Assembly (NCBI GenBank): GCA_963803775.1
Contig: CAWDNS010000001.1
Coordinates: 62,001 to 126,000, forward strand
Reading direction: 5' to 3'
Origin: JABCZH01 sp963803775
Lineage (GTDB): Bacteria; Acidobacteriota; Terriglobia; Terriglobales; Acidobacteriaceae
Length of the DNA: 64,000 nt
Made by a program: the position numbers and the translations under genes. How positions within the stretch are numbered: the stretch's first letter is position 1; every line of letters begins with the position of its first letter. Below are positions 52,145 through 60,837 of this stretch, piece after piece. Below the pieces are notes generated by a model that saw nothing but the letters and a program-made list of their open reading frames with translations, did not search any database and was not told the DNA's origin.

Positions 52145-54193
52145 TCAAAACCTGCCCGTCACCTTGACTCGGAAACTTCTTCCGTCTTGTTGAATGGCAT
52201 CTTCGGGGTCCTCGGGACGGCCGGGATCGAAATATTTCTTATCCAGCACGTTGAAGACGGTGACGCCGATGTCCAGATGTTTTCCCAGCGTGTGTCCCAG
52301 GAGCGTGCAGTTGAAGACCTGATAGCTGCTTACGGAATCCTGAAGCAGCGTAAGGCGTCTCCCTAAAAACTGGCCTTCCACACTCGCAAACAATTGTTGG
52401 TGAACCAGCGGAACGATCAGATTCAACTTCGCCATATGACGGGGAGAGTTATCAAGCGGCAAGTCCCCGACACCGTCGTTGTGAGCATCCACAAAATCGA
52501 AGCTGGCCTTGCCCTGCACACCGTTGACTGCATGCCCAATGACCTCGATATCCATTCCAGTGGCTTGTGCACTGCCAGCATTCTGATACTGAAAGTTCCC
52601 GTCGCTCGGAATGGAGACCAGAGTGATAAGGTCATCGATGCGGTTGCGGTACACTCCGCTCGATAGCTGGAAGTATCGTCCTAATCCTTGCTCAACACGC
52701 GCTTCGAGACTCTTAATATGCTCGGGTTCGAGTTTCAGGTTGTCGTCATAAAAACTTCCAAAGTCCGGTGTGATTTCATAAACGTCGGGCGCACTGAAAG
52801 CCTTGCCATAGAGCAGCTTGAGCGTAGTTTTCCCAGCAGGGCGATAGATAAGCGCCAGGCGCGGGTTGGTAGTTCCTCCAAAAGTGGAATAGTGGTCGTA
52901 ACGCAAACCCGCATTGAGCGTCAGCCGACTGGTAATGGCCAGTTCATCCTGAGCATAAAAAGCTGCGATCAACGAAGTGTTCAGATCCTGAGTGAACGCG
53001 ATGGGAGGGCTCAACAAGTCGCCCTGATCCTGACGCAGGTTGTCGCGAATCTCTGATCCGAACGTTACGTGATTTCGTTCAAACAGGTCACGGCTCACCT
53101 TCACTTCTCCCGTCCACCAATTTCCGCGGAACGAGTAGGTATCGAGCGTAATCGGGTCGCCGGTCATGAGGGGCGCTTCTGGCACCGGCCCTTGCAACCG
53201 CGCCTGGTCATAGCTGGTGTGCGCGTCCAATTGCCATTTTTTGATCAGGTGCTGGTAGCCGAGATTGATGTACTGGTGGCTGTCGATGTTATAGTCGCCG
53301 GGATCGTTGAAAACAGCCCCGAAATAGGCAGTCGGAACTACTTTGTCGCGCGTGCTGAACAATCCTTGCAACGTGAACCCGTGAAACGTAAGCGTAGCGA
53401 GAATGTGTTTATAGGATTCATAGTCGGTGTCGCTGGTAATTCCGTTGTTCGTGGCAGGGCTATCGAATTCAGGAAAGAAAAGTGTCTGGCCCTGGCTGTC
53501 GTAGAAAGTGCCCGATAGAAGAACGCCCAGGCCGTCAAATTGATGGCCATAAGTCGCTCTGCCCTGGTAAGTGCCAAAGCTTCCCCCTTGAAAGGAAAGT
53601 TCCCAATCTTTGACTTGTTGGGCAGTGCGGGTGATGACGTTGATGACGGCAAAAAACGCATTCGCGCCATAGAGGGAAGAACTGGGACCAAGAACAATCT
53701 CCACCCGTTCGATCATCTCTACGTCGACCAGGAATTCATTTCCCATCATGGCTTGGCCAAGAACGTTGTTGTTAATGCGATGGCCATCAATCAAAAGCAG
53801 GATGCGGCTGTTCCAGTCTCCCAGGCGGCCAAATCCGCGGACTCCGACAAAGGTGTAATCGCGGTCATATGTGACGTAAAAGCCGGGCACGCTGCGCAGA
53901 ATGTCGGCCAGGTTGCGATAGCCGTATTTCTGGATCTCATCCGCTGTGACGACCGTAACCGAAGAGGGCGCATCGTGTGCACTCTGCATATGCTTTGAGG
54001 CGCTGTAAACCTGAATGTTGCTGAGTTCCTCCAGGCTCGCTTCTCCCAGATTCGGTGGGGATTGCTGGGCCACACCGCTCGCAGTGACGAGTACAAGCGT
54101 CAGCCAGATGGCGGCTCCGGGTTGCTGCCGGGCAGCGGACGGAACGCAGCTTAGAGAAACGGTCCCGCTGACGGCGTGGCTGAGGCTGGGCAT
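52145..54193 (-). CDS. TonB-dependent outer-membrane receptor (first upstream of YfiR)
   Basis: A 682-residue receptor with a signal-like N-terminus (IWLTLVLVTASGVAQQ). The mature N-terminus reads SLEELSNIQVYSASKH, followed by the plug domain with VTVVTADEIQKYGYRNLADI, RSVPGFYVTYDRDYTFVGVR and GPSSSLYGANAFFAVINVI, then a long beta-barrel ending in Phe (FRVKVTGRF). The LEELxNIxVxSxSK opening belongs to a receptor group that often sits next to DUF4154 proteins and sensor kinases. Ligand is unknown. The gene is a close paralogue of the next one upstream. Confidence 0.93.
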   Translation of the reverse strand: MPSLSHAVSGTVSLSCVPSAARQQPGAAIWLTLVLVTASGVAQQSPPNLGEASLEELSNIQVYSASKHMQSAHDAPSSVTVVTADEIQKYGYRNLADILRSVPGFYVTYDRDYTFVGVRGFGRLGDWNSRILLLIDGHRINNNVLGQAMMGNEFLVDVEMIERVEIVLGPSSSLYGANAFFAVINVITRTAQQVKDWELSFQGGSFGTYQGRATYGHQFDGLGVLLSGTFYDSQGQTLFFPEFDSPATNNGITSDTDYESYKHILATLTFHGFTLQGLFSTRDKVVPTAYFGAVFNDPGDYNIDSHQYINLGYQHLIKKWQLDAHTSYDQARLQGPVPEAPLMTGDPITLDTYSFRGNWWTGEVKVSRDLFERNHVTFGSEIRDNLRQDQGDLLSPPIAFTQDLNTSLIAAFYAQDELAITSRLTLNAGLRYDHYSTFGGTTNPRLALIYRPAGKTTLKLLYGKAFSAPDVYEITPDFGSFYDDNLKLEPEHIKSLEARVEQGLGRYFQLSSGVYRNRIDDLITLVSIPSDGNFQYQNAGSAQATGMDIEVIGHAVNGVQGKASFDFVDAHNDGVGDLPLDNSPRHMAKLNLIVPLVHQQLFASVEGQFLGRRLTLLQDSVSSYQVFNCTLLGHTLGKHLDIGVTVFNVLDKKYFDPGRPEDPEDAIQQDGRSFRVKVTGRF

Positions 54194-54303
54194 AGCGTTA
54201 AGGTTCCCGAGGTCTAGCTCATAACTGCTGACGTCTGGCTGGAAACCTCTATTTGCTTTCGGCGGGAAGTGGCTTTTTCTTTAGCATCGAGTACGGTGAA
54301 GCT

Positions 54304-56394
54304 TCAAAATCTGCCGGCGATCTTGATCCGGAAGTTTCTTCCGTCCTGCTGAATCCGGTCCTGCACATCCTCGGGACGGCCGGGATCGAAATACTTCTTG
54401 TCCAATATGTTGTAAACGCTGGCGGATAAATCCAGGTGCTTGCCCAGAGCGTGTCCCAGCAACGTCAGGTTGAAAACCGAGAACCCAGTGACCGTGTTTC
54501 CCGCCAAGGTCTGGACTGGGCTGGTGTACTGTGCGTCCATGCTGGCAAATAGCCGCCGCGGCAGTAGCGGCACGCTCAAGTTCAACTTGCCCAAGTGGTA
54601 GGGAGAATTAGCAAGAACCTGCTGGGTCGCCGACTGCACGGTGTTGGTATAACTGTAACTCGCCTTGCCTTCGAGACCGCCCGCCAAGCGACCGTCCAAC
54701 TCCACTTCCACACCGGTGGCGTCGACCTTTTCGGAGTTTTCATACACCGAATGACCATCACTCGGGTTCGTCTCCAATGAAATCAGGCCGTTAATCCAGT
54801 TGCGGAAAACGCTGCCGGACAAAGTGAAATGTTGACCAACCGCCTGCTCCACAATTCCTTCCACGCTGCGGATGGTCTCGGGCTTGAGCTGTAAGTTGTC
54901 GTCGAAGAAGGGTCCGTAGTCCGGTGTGACTTCAAACGGCTCGGGCGCACGAAAGGCCGTGCCGTAGAGCAGCTTCAGAGTGGTTGGGTGGAAAAGATGA
55001 TAGATCAACCCCAGACGTGGGTTAGTGGTCCCGGCGAAGTTGGAATAATGGTCGTAGCGAAGCCCGGCGCTCAAGGTCAGCTGGTGACTGATGGCAAACT
55101 CATCTTGCGCATAAAGCGCCCAGATTACTGAGCTTGCCGGTTCTGCGGAAAAGAGGTTGCCGATGGCAGTGTAGTCACCCTGATCTTGGCGCAGGTTGTC
55201 TGTGACCTCGCTTCCCAGGGTAATCTTGTGTTTCTCGAGCAGAGTTCGACTTAACTTCACCTCGCTGTCCCACCAGTTTCCCCGGAATGAGTAGGTGTCT
55301 ACCGTGGTCGAGCCATTGGGCAGCCCGGTGGAGTATGCAACCGGCGCTTGCAGGCGGGCTTGGTCATAGGATGTTCGCGCCGTCAGGTCCCAGTTCTCGC
55401 CAATCGCATGCTGATAGCTGAGATCAAAATACTGGTGGTAGTCAAAGTTCTGGGTGCGCGGATCATTGAATAAAGCGCCGTAGTAGGCTGTGGGGACTCC
55501 CTTGTCACGGGCACTGAACAATCCCTGAAGACTGAATCCGTGAAAGCTGACGGTGGCCAATATATGCTGGTAGCTTTCGTAATCCGTGTTGCGTGTGACC
55601 CCGTAATTGGTGGCGGGACTGTCGAACTGGGGGAAAAAGAGAGTCTGCCCCTGGCTGTTGTAGAAAGTGCCGGAGACGAGCATGTTCACCCCTCGATATT
55701 GGCCGCCGTAACTGGCCCGGCCTTGGTAGGTCCCAAAGCTGGCGGGCGCAAATGAAAGTTCCAATCCCTTCAGTTGTGGCGGCTTGCGAGTGACTACATT
55801 TATTACGGCAAAAAAGGCGTCGGCTCCGTAGAGGGAGGAACTGGGGCCGCGAATGATTTCGACGCGCTCCAACAGGTCCACGTCGATCAAGAATTCAGTG
55901 CCCAAGTAGGGTTCGCCGAAAACGTTGTCGTTGATCCGGTGACCGTCGATCAGCACCAGAATGCGGTTGTTCGAGTCTCCCAGACGTCCGAAGCCACGTA
56001 CGCCAACGAAGCTGTAATCGCGATCATTGGTGATATAAAAACCGCGCACGCTCTCTAAAATGTCGGCGAGGGTGCGATAGCCATATTTCTGTATTTCGTC
56101 CGAGGTGATGACCGTAACTGAAGCCGGCGCGTCACTGGTGCTCTGCAAGTGCTTCGAAGCACTGTAAACCTGGATGTTGCTTAGCTCTTCCAAGCTTGCT
56201 GTACTCAGGTCCGATGGAAACTGCTGGGCAACACTGCTCGCGGTCAACAGCAGCATAGACAGTGAGGTCGCTACGCGAGCTCGCCGGCGCGCTGCGGTGA
56301 GAAATATCGAAAACGCCCTGGCGAGGGTATGGCCCCGGCTGAGTCTGAGCCTTTCAGCTCTTCTAAAGTCCACTTCATCGACGCCAACGCTCAT
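54304..56394 (-). CDS. TonB-dependent outer-membrane receptor (paralogue)
   Basis: A 696-residue receptor with the same layout as its neighbour: SLEELSNIQVYSASKHLQST, plug motifs VTVITSDEIQKYGYRTLADI and RGFYITNDRDYSFVGVRGFG, GPSSSLYGADAFFAVINVV, and a C-terminal barrel ending FRIKIAGRF. The two share motifs along nearly their whole length, suggesting tandem duplication. It lies 110 nt upstream of the second receptor on the same strand and probably heads the operon. The long charged N-terminus before the signal helix (MLLLTASSVAQQ) leaves the exact start uncertain. Confidence 0.93.
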   Translation of the reverse strand: MSVGVDEVDFRRAERLRLSRGHTLARAFSIFLTAARRRARVATSLSMLLLTASSVAQQFPSDLSTASLEELSNIQVYSASKHLQSTSDAPASVTVITSDEIQKYGYRTLADILESVRGFYITNDRDYSFVGVRGFGRLGDSNNRILVLIDGHRINDNVFGEPYLGTEFLIDVDLLERVEIIRGPSSSLYGADAFFAVINVVTRKPPQLKGLELSFAPASFGTYQGRASYGGQYRGVNMLVSGTFYNSQGQTLFFPQFDSPATNYGVTRNTDYESYQHILATVSFHGFSLQGLFSARDKGVPTAYYGALFNDPRTQNFDYHQYFDLSYQHAIGENWDLTARTSYDQARLQAPVAYSTGLPNGSTTVDTYSFRGNWWDSEVKLSRTLLEKHKITLGSEVTDNLRQDQGDYTAIGNLFSAEPASSVIWALYAQDEFAISHQLTLSAGLRYDHYSNFAGTTNPRLGLIYHLFHPTTLKLLYGTAFRAPEPFEVTPDYGPFFDDNLQLKPETIRSVEGIVEQAVGQHFTLSGSVFRNWINGLISLETNPSDGHSVYENSEKVDATGVEVELDGRLAGGLEGKASYSYTNTVQSATQQVLANSPYHLGKLNLSVPLLPRRLFASMDAQYTSPVQTLAGNTVTGFSVFNLTLLGHALGKHLDLSASVYNILDKKYFDPGRPEDVQDRIQQDGRNFRIKIAGRF

Positions 56395-56532
56395 CTACGA
56401 TCCTCTACTTGCTTTCGGCGAGGATGAGGTTCTTCTTTACCTCGGACACGTTACTGGCAGTCTCACATCCGGTGCGGGTTGAAGTTAGTACCCTCCGCTG
56501 ACGATGAAAACTTTGGATGCCGAGGCGGAGTC

Positions 56533-57470
56533 ATGTCTGAAGTTCGGGACCCAGAGGTCTTCCGGGCGGTCTTGGATAGCCTGCCGGTGGGCGTTTACAT
56601 CGAAGATCGAAACGGGACGATTCTGTTTTGGAACCAGAGCGCGGAGCGAATCACCGGCCACAGGCGTTACGAAGTGATCGGCCACTCCCAGCGGGAAAAC
56701 ATTCTGGTGCAGTGCGACGGGCTAAGCTGCCCTGGGTGTGGAAAGAAATGCCCGTTCCAGGAGAGCTCGATCGATGGTCGCGAGCAGGAACTGCGTCTGT
56801 CCTTGCGCCACAAGAACGGGCACCCGGTGGCGGTAGTGTTCCGGATCAACCCGTCCGCAACCCACAGGGTGCTGTGAATTACGTAGTTGGAAGTTTCGAA
56901 GAGCCGCACGCAACCGTGAGAACAGCGCGCAACCGCCGCCCTCCCGTACCCACGAGCGGTGTGGACGAAACCACCGGTGTGGCCAATCACGGCTTTGTCG
57001 AATTTCATCTCCGGGAGAATCTCGCCGGTCTCGCCGAGTACCATGTGCCCTTCGGCATCATGTGCCTGCAACTCGACCGTTTCGAGCACTTGCGTTCCAC
57101 CTATGGAAGACAAGCCACGGACACCATGCTGAGAGTGGTTGCCGAAACTTTACGCAACAGTCTTCGTCCCAGCGATGTATTGGGCCATTGGGGTGAGGAC
57201 CAATTCCTGGCAGTTCTACCGAACTGTGGCGGGCGGGGCGCGGAAATAGCCAGCGAGAGGTTGCAGAAGCTCGTCGCAGGAGCGGGCATTCACTGGTGGG
57301 GAAAACAACTGTCGATCGTCACTTCCATCGGATTTGCCGGCGCCGATGCGGGAGATACCGTGGGATCTCTGGTGGAACGGGCGCAGCGTTCGCTGAAACC
57401 GGTGCCCGCTGATAAAACATCTGCCACCGAAGCGGGAACATCGGCCCGCGACCAAAGTTCCGGGAGCTAG
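56533..57470 (+). pseudogene. PAS-GGDEF protein gene with a -1 frameshift
   Basis: From ATG 56533 (GAGG 7 nt upstream) the frame encodes a PAS domain: LDSLPVGVYIEDRNGTILFW, then CPGCGKKCPF and SLRHKNGHPVAVVFRINP, ending at TGA 56875. A second frame from about 56853 continues the same protein with VRNPQGAVNYVVGSFEEP and a GGDEF domain to 57470. Adding one G at 56853 (CCG to CCGG) joins them. The GGDEF signature is degenerate (HWGEDQFLAVLP), although the RPSD I-site is kept. It may be a real mutation, an assembly error, or programmed slippage. It lies 8 nt before motA. Confidence 0.75.
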
Positions 57471-57478
57471 AAATCTTT

Positions 57479-58366
57479 ATGTTCGCCATTATTGGCATCG
57501 TGGTTGTCTTCGGATGTGTGATCGCCGGATACTTGATGGAGCATGGCCCGCTGAAGGTGCTGATGCAGCCCGCCGAGTTAGTGATCATCGGAGGGGCTGC
57601 TTTGGGTACCGTGCTCATCGCCAACCCGCTTCACATCCTTAAACAAATTGTAGGAGGAATTCTAGGAGTCTTTACCGGATCAAAATTTACCAAGCAGCGC
57701 TATCTAGATTCTCTGAAGATGACCTACGAGCTTCTCAATAAAGCTCGGCGCGAGGGATTGATGACGCTCGAAAACGACGTCGAAGCGCCGGACAAAAGTC
57801 CGATCCTCTCGAAATATGCATTCTTTATCAAAGACCACCACACTTGCGACTATTTCTGTGACACACTGCGGATGGCAATCAGTGGCGTTGAGGCCTTCGA
57901 TCTCGATCAACTCTTGGATCTGGATCTGGAAGTCCACCACAACTCCGCCAATCTGCCGATTAGTTCGTTGAGCACCATGGCCGATTCTCTGCCCGGCCTT
58001 GGCATCGTGGCCGCAGTGCTGGGCGTAGTCATCACCATGGGGGCGCTGGGTGGACCGCCAGAGGAAATCGGACACAAGGTAGCAGCGGCACTGGTGGGCA
58101 CCTTTCTGGGAATTCTCCTGTGTTACGGGCTGGTCGGTCCGATTGCCTCCAATATGGGAAAGATCGCCGAAGAGGAAGGCGCCTATCTGCACGTCTTGCG
58201 GGTGGTAATGATTTCGTTTCTCAAAGGCTCAGCCCCCATTATGGCGGTTGAGTTTGCCCGGCGAGCCATCCCTGGTCACGTTCGCCCTTCGTTTAAGGAA
58301 GTGGAGACACTCTGTCGCGGTGGCGGGGCTGAAGCGGCGCCGGCCGCAGCCGCGGCTTCCGCTTAA
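57479..58366 (+). CDS. motA: flagellar motor stator protein MotA
   Basis: The 295-residue membrane protein is the stator A subunit, with four transmembrane helices. Recognisable parts are the N-terminal FAIIGIVVVFGCVIAGYLME, the cytoplasmic loop KYAFFIKDHHTCDYFCDTL, and the pore helices DSLPGLGIVAAVLGVVITMG and KVAAALVGTFLGILLCYGL with the conserved Pro residues. A Gly/Ala-rich tail ends it. GGGAG before the ATG serves as ribosome binding site. It is followed 14 nt later by motB, and proton-driven motility is implied. Confidence 0.95.
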   Translation: MFAIIGIVVVFGCVIAGYLMEHGPLKVLMQPAELVIIGGAALGTVLIANPLHILKQIVGGILGVFTGSKFTKQRYLDSLKMTYELLNKARREGLMTLENDVEAPDKSPILSKYAFFIKDHHTCDYFCDTLRMAISGVEAFDLDQLLDLDLEVHHNSANLPISSLSTMADSLPGLGIVAAVLGVVITMGALGGPPEEIGHKVAAALVGTFLGILLCYGLVGPIASNMGKIAEEEGAYLHVLRVVMISFLKGSAPIMAVEFARRAIPGHVRPSFKEVETLCRGGGAEAAPAAAAASA

Positions 58367-58380
58367 ACAGAAAAGGACTC

Positions 58381-59196
58381 ATGGAAGGCGCTCGTCCCAT
58401 CATCATCGTCAAGAAGAAAGCCGGACATGGGGGCCATCACGGCGGTGCCTGGAAAGTCGCTTACGCAGACTTTGTCACCGCCATGATGGCGCTGTTCATC
58501 GTGCTCTGGCTATTGAACAGCAGCAAGAAAATCCAGGAAGCGGTCGGCGGATATTTTCGGGATCCGATGGGGTCGGCAAAGAATGCTGGAACCAACATGA
58601 CCGGGAGCGGCACCAGCCTGCCGATCTCTAAAGACGACATACCCAAGCTGAAAGAGGAGTTGGAGAAGCGAATTCGGCAGATGAGCAACTTCGACAAACT
58701 GAAGAACCAGATCGAAGTGAAGATAACCCCTGAGGGTTTACGCATCGAATTAATTGAAACTGAGAACGGCACTTTCTTTAATCTCGGCAGCGCCACGCCT
58801 ACTGAGAACGGAAAGCAGTTGCTGTCCCTGCTGGCAAACGAGTTGGGTAAGTTTCCCAACCACGTCTCCATTGAAGGCCACACCGATGCCAAACCCTACA
58901 ACGGGAAATCCGGGTACAGTAATTGGGAACTCTCCGCCGACCGCGCCAACGCCGCGCGCCGCCTCATGCAACAAAACGGTTTGGGGGTCAGCCAGGTCTC
59001 GCAGATTCGCGGCTTCGCCGACCAGATGCTGCGCAAAGCTGACGTACCCCTCGACGCTTCGAACCGGCGAATTTCCGTCATCGTGCAGAACATGGACGCA
59101 AAGCTGGATGACGCGGAAAAGGTCGCCGAACCCGCGAAAGACGGCGCGCCACCCAGCGAATCACCGCCACGCGCAGAACCCCCAAAACACCAGTAG
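58381..59196 (+). CDS. motB: flagellar motor stator protein MotB
   Basis: The 271-residue protein has a short basic N-terminus, one transmembrane helix with the proton-binding Asp in WKVAYADFVTAMMALFIVLW, and a periplasmic OmpA-like peptidoglycan-binding domain (about 130-235) with SIEGHTDAKPYNGKSGYSNW and LSADRANAARRLMQQNG. Together with MotA it forms the stator. It lies in the motAB pair after the frameshifted cyclase gene and before the transhydrogenase operon. The C-terminal tail is Pro/Glu-rich. Confidence 0.95.
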   Translation: MEGARPIIIVKKKAGHGGHHGGAWKVAYADFVTAMMALFIVLWLLNSSKKIQEAVGGYFRDPMGSAKNAGTNMTGSGTSLPISKDDIPKLKEELEKRIRQMSNFDKLKNQIEVKITPEGLRIELIETENGTFFNLGSATPTENGKQLLSLLANELGKFPNHVSIEGHTDAKPYNGKSGYSNWELSADRANAARRLMQQNGLGVSQVSQIRGFADQMLRKADVPLDASNRRISVIVQNMDAKLDDAEKVAEPAKDGAPPSESPPRAEPPKHQ

Positions 59197-59274
59197 GCCG
59201 GCAATTTCGATCAGGTTTGACTGAGACCGACCCCTGCTCCAACTTCGTCACCTGTTTCTCGCGCGTTCTTCCGC

Positions 59275-59280
59275 TACAAT
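59275..59280 (+). promoter_or_regulatory. -10-like box of the pnt operon
   Basis: TACAAT at 59275-59280 would start transcription near 59287, downstream of the ATG at 59282. That supports translation from GTG 59318, with GGAGA at 59303-59307 in the leader. No good -35 was found. Confidence 0.4.
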
Positions 59281-59317
59281 AATGCGTTTGACCTACACGG
59301 CAGGAGAACATGATCTC

Positions 59318-60496
59318 GTGATTATTGGTGTGCCCAAAGAGAGTTATCCCGGTGAACGGCGCGTGGCACTCGTTCCCGCGGTGATCACGAATCTGGCGAA
59401 AGCTGGATTTCAGGTTGTAGTGGAAGCCGGAACGGGGGAGCAAGCCGGATATCCAGACGCTTTCTATCTGGACAAAGGCGCGAAAATCCTTCCGGACCGC
59501 ATCTCCGTTTTCGCTGGTGCCGACATCGTGACGCAAGTTCTCTGCTACGGCCCCAACCATATCGCCGGAAAAGCCGACATGCCGTTGCTGCGTCGCGGGC
59601 AGATCCTGATTGGATTTCTGCAACCGCTGGACTCGCCGGAAATCTTGCAGCAGATTGCACAGACCGGCGTGACCTCATTCGCCGTAGAGTTAATGCCGCG
59701 AACCACTCGGGCTCAGAGCATGGACGCGCTCTCCTCCATGGCGACCATCGCCGGATACAAAGCGGTGCTGATTGCCGCCGATACCCTGCCCCGGCTTTTT
59801 CCCATGATGACTACCGCTGCCGGTACTGTCACGCCGGCGCGCGTTCTGATCATTGGCGTCGGGGTCGCCGGACTGCAAGCCATCGCCACCGCTCGCCGCC
59901 TTGGAGCTGTAGTTTCGGCTTACGACATGCGGCCCGCAGCCAAAGAGCAAGTGCAGAGCCTGGGTGGCCGGTTTGTCGAACTGCCGATCGAGGCCAAGAA
60001 CGCGCAGGACGCACGCGGTTACGGCACCGCGCAGGATGAAACCTTCTACGCCAAACAGCGTGAACTTCTGGGTCGCGTGATTGCCGAAAGTGATGTTGTC
60101 ATCACCACCGCCCTGGTCCCCGGCAAGAAAGCTCCAGTGCTGGTAACTGCGGATATGGTCAAAGGGATGGTGCCGGGCTCAGTGATCTTCGATCTGGCGG
60201 CCGAACGCGGCGGCAATTGTGAACTGACTCGCCCCGGGGAAACTATCGTAGCGCACGGGGTCACCGTTATTGGCCGCACCAATGTGGCGAGCGAAGTTCC
60301 CTATCATGCCAGCCAGATGTATGCCCGCAATCTCACCTCGTTTCTATTGAATCTGGTGAAGGACGGCAAAATGCGGCCTGCGTCGGAAGACGATATTATC
60401 CGCGACACGCTGTTGACCCGTGACGGTGAAATCGTCAATTCCCGGGTACGGGAATTCTTTGCCCTGCCAGAACTGGCCGCGCAGGGAGCAAAGTAA
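59318..60496 (+). CDS. pntAA: NAD(P) transhydrogenase subunit alpha, part 1
   Basis: The soluble NAD(H)-binding domain I of proton-translocating transhydrogenase, 392 residues. It begins IIGVPKESYPGERRVALVPA and has EAGTGEQAGYPDAFY, LIGFLQPLDS, the Rossmann ARVLIIGVGVAGLQAIATAR and VIFDLAAERGGNCELT. GTG 59318 matches the family N-terminus; ATG 59282 in the same frame lies too near the -10 box. The enzyme makes NADPH from NADH using the proton gradient. It is the first of three subunit genes, the split-alpha arrangement. Confidence 0.95.
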   Translation: MIIGVPKESYPGERRVALVPAVITNLAKAGFQVVVEAGTGEQAGYPDAFYLDKGAKILPDRISVFAGADIVTQVLCYGPNHIAGKADMPLLRRGQILIGFLQPLDSPEILQQIAQTGVTSFAVELMPRTTRAQSMDALSSMATIAGYKAVLIAADTLPRLFPMMTTAAGTVTPARVLIIGVGVAGLQAIATARRLGAVVSAYDMRPAAKEQVQSLGGRFVELPIEAKNAQDARGYGTAQDETFYAKQRELLGRVIAESDVVITTALVPGKKAPVLVTADMVKGMVPGSVIFDLAAERGGNCELTRPGETIVAHGVTVIGRTNVASEVPYHASQMYARNLTSFLLNLVKDGKMRPASEDDIIRDTLLTRDGEIVNSRVREFFALPELAAQGAK

Positions 60497-60540
60497 TTTG
60501 ATCTGGAAGCAGACGGAGCAATCTGTCCTCAGGAGGCACG

Positions 60541-60837
60541 ATGAGTTCGGCATTACTTAACGGCTTGTTCGTCTTTATGCTGGCGGGCTTTATCGGATTC
60601 GAAATCATCAAGCGCGTTTCGCCCTTGCTGCACACTCCACTGATGTCGCTGACCAATGCGCTGGACGCGATCGCCGTGGTCGGCGCCATCGTGCTGGTGG
60701 GTGAACATAAAAGCAACCTCTCGTTCGTACTCGGAGTTGTGGCCGTGATCGCAGCCACCAGCAACGTAGTCGGAGGCTTCCTGATCACTGATCGCATGCT
60801 CAAAATGTTCAAGACCAGCCGTCCCACAAAACCATGA
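60541..60837 (+). CDS. pntAB: NAD(P) transhydrogenase subunit alpha, part 2 (membrane)
   Basis: A 98-residue membrane subunit with three helices (GLFVFMLAGFIGFEIIKRV, NALDAIAVVGAIVLVGEH, FVLGVVAVIAATSNVVGGF), corresponding to the C-terminal part of E. coli PntA. The motif FLITDRMLKMFK at the end is typical. AGGAGG lies 4-5 nt before the ATG. The stop codon overlaps the start of pntB by 4 nt (ATGA). Confidence 0.95.
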   Translation: MSSALLNGLFVFMLAGFIGFEIIKRVSPLLHTPLMSLTNALDAIAVVGAIVLVGEHKSNLSFVLGVVAVIAATSNVVGGFLITDRMLKMFKTSRPTKP

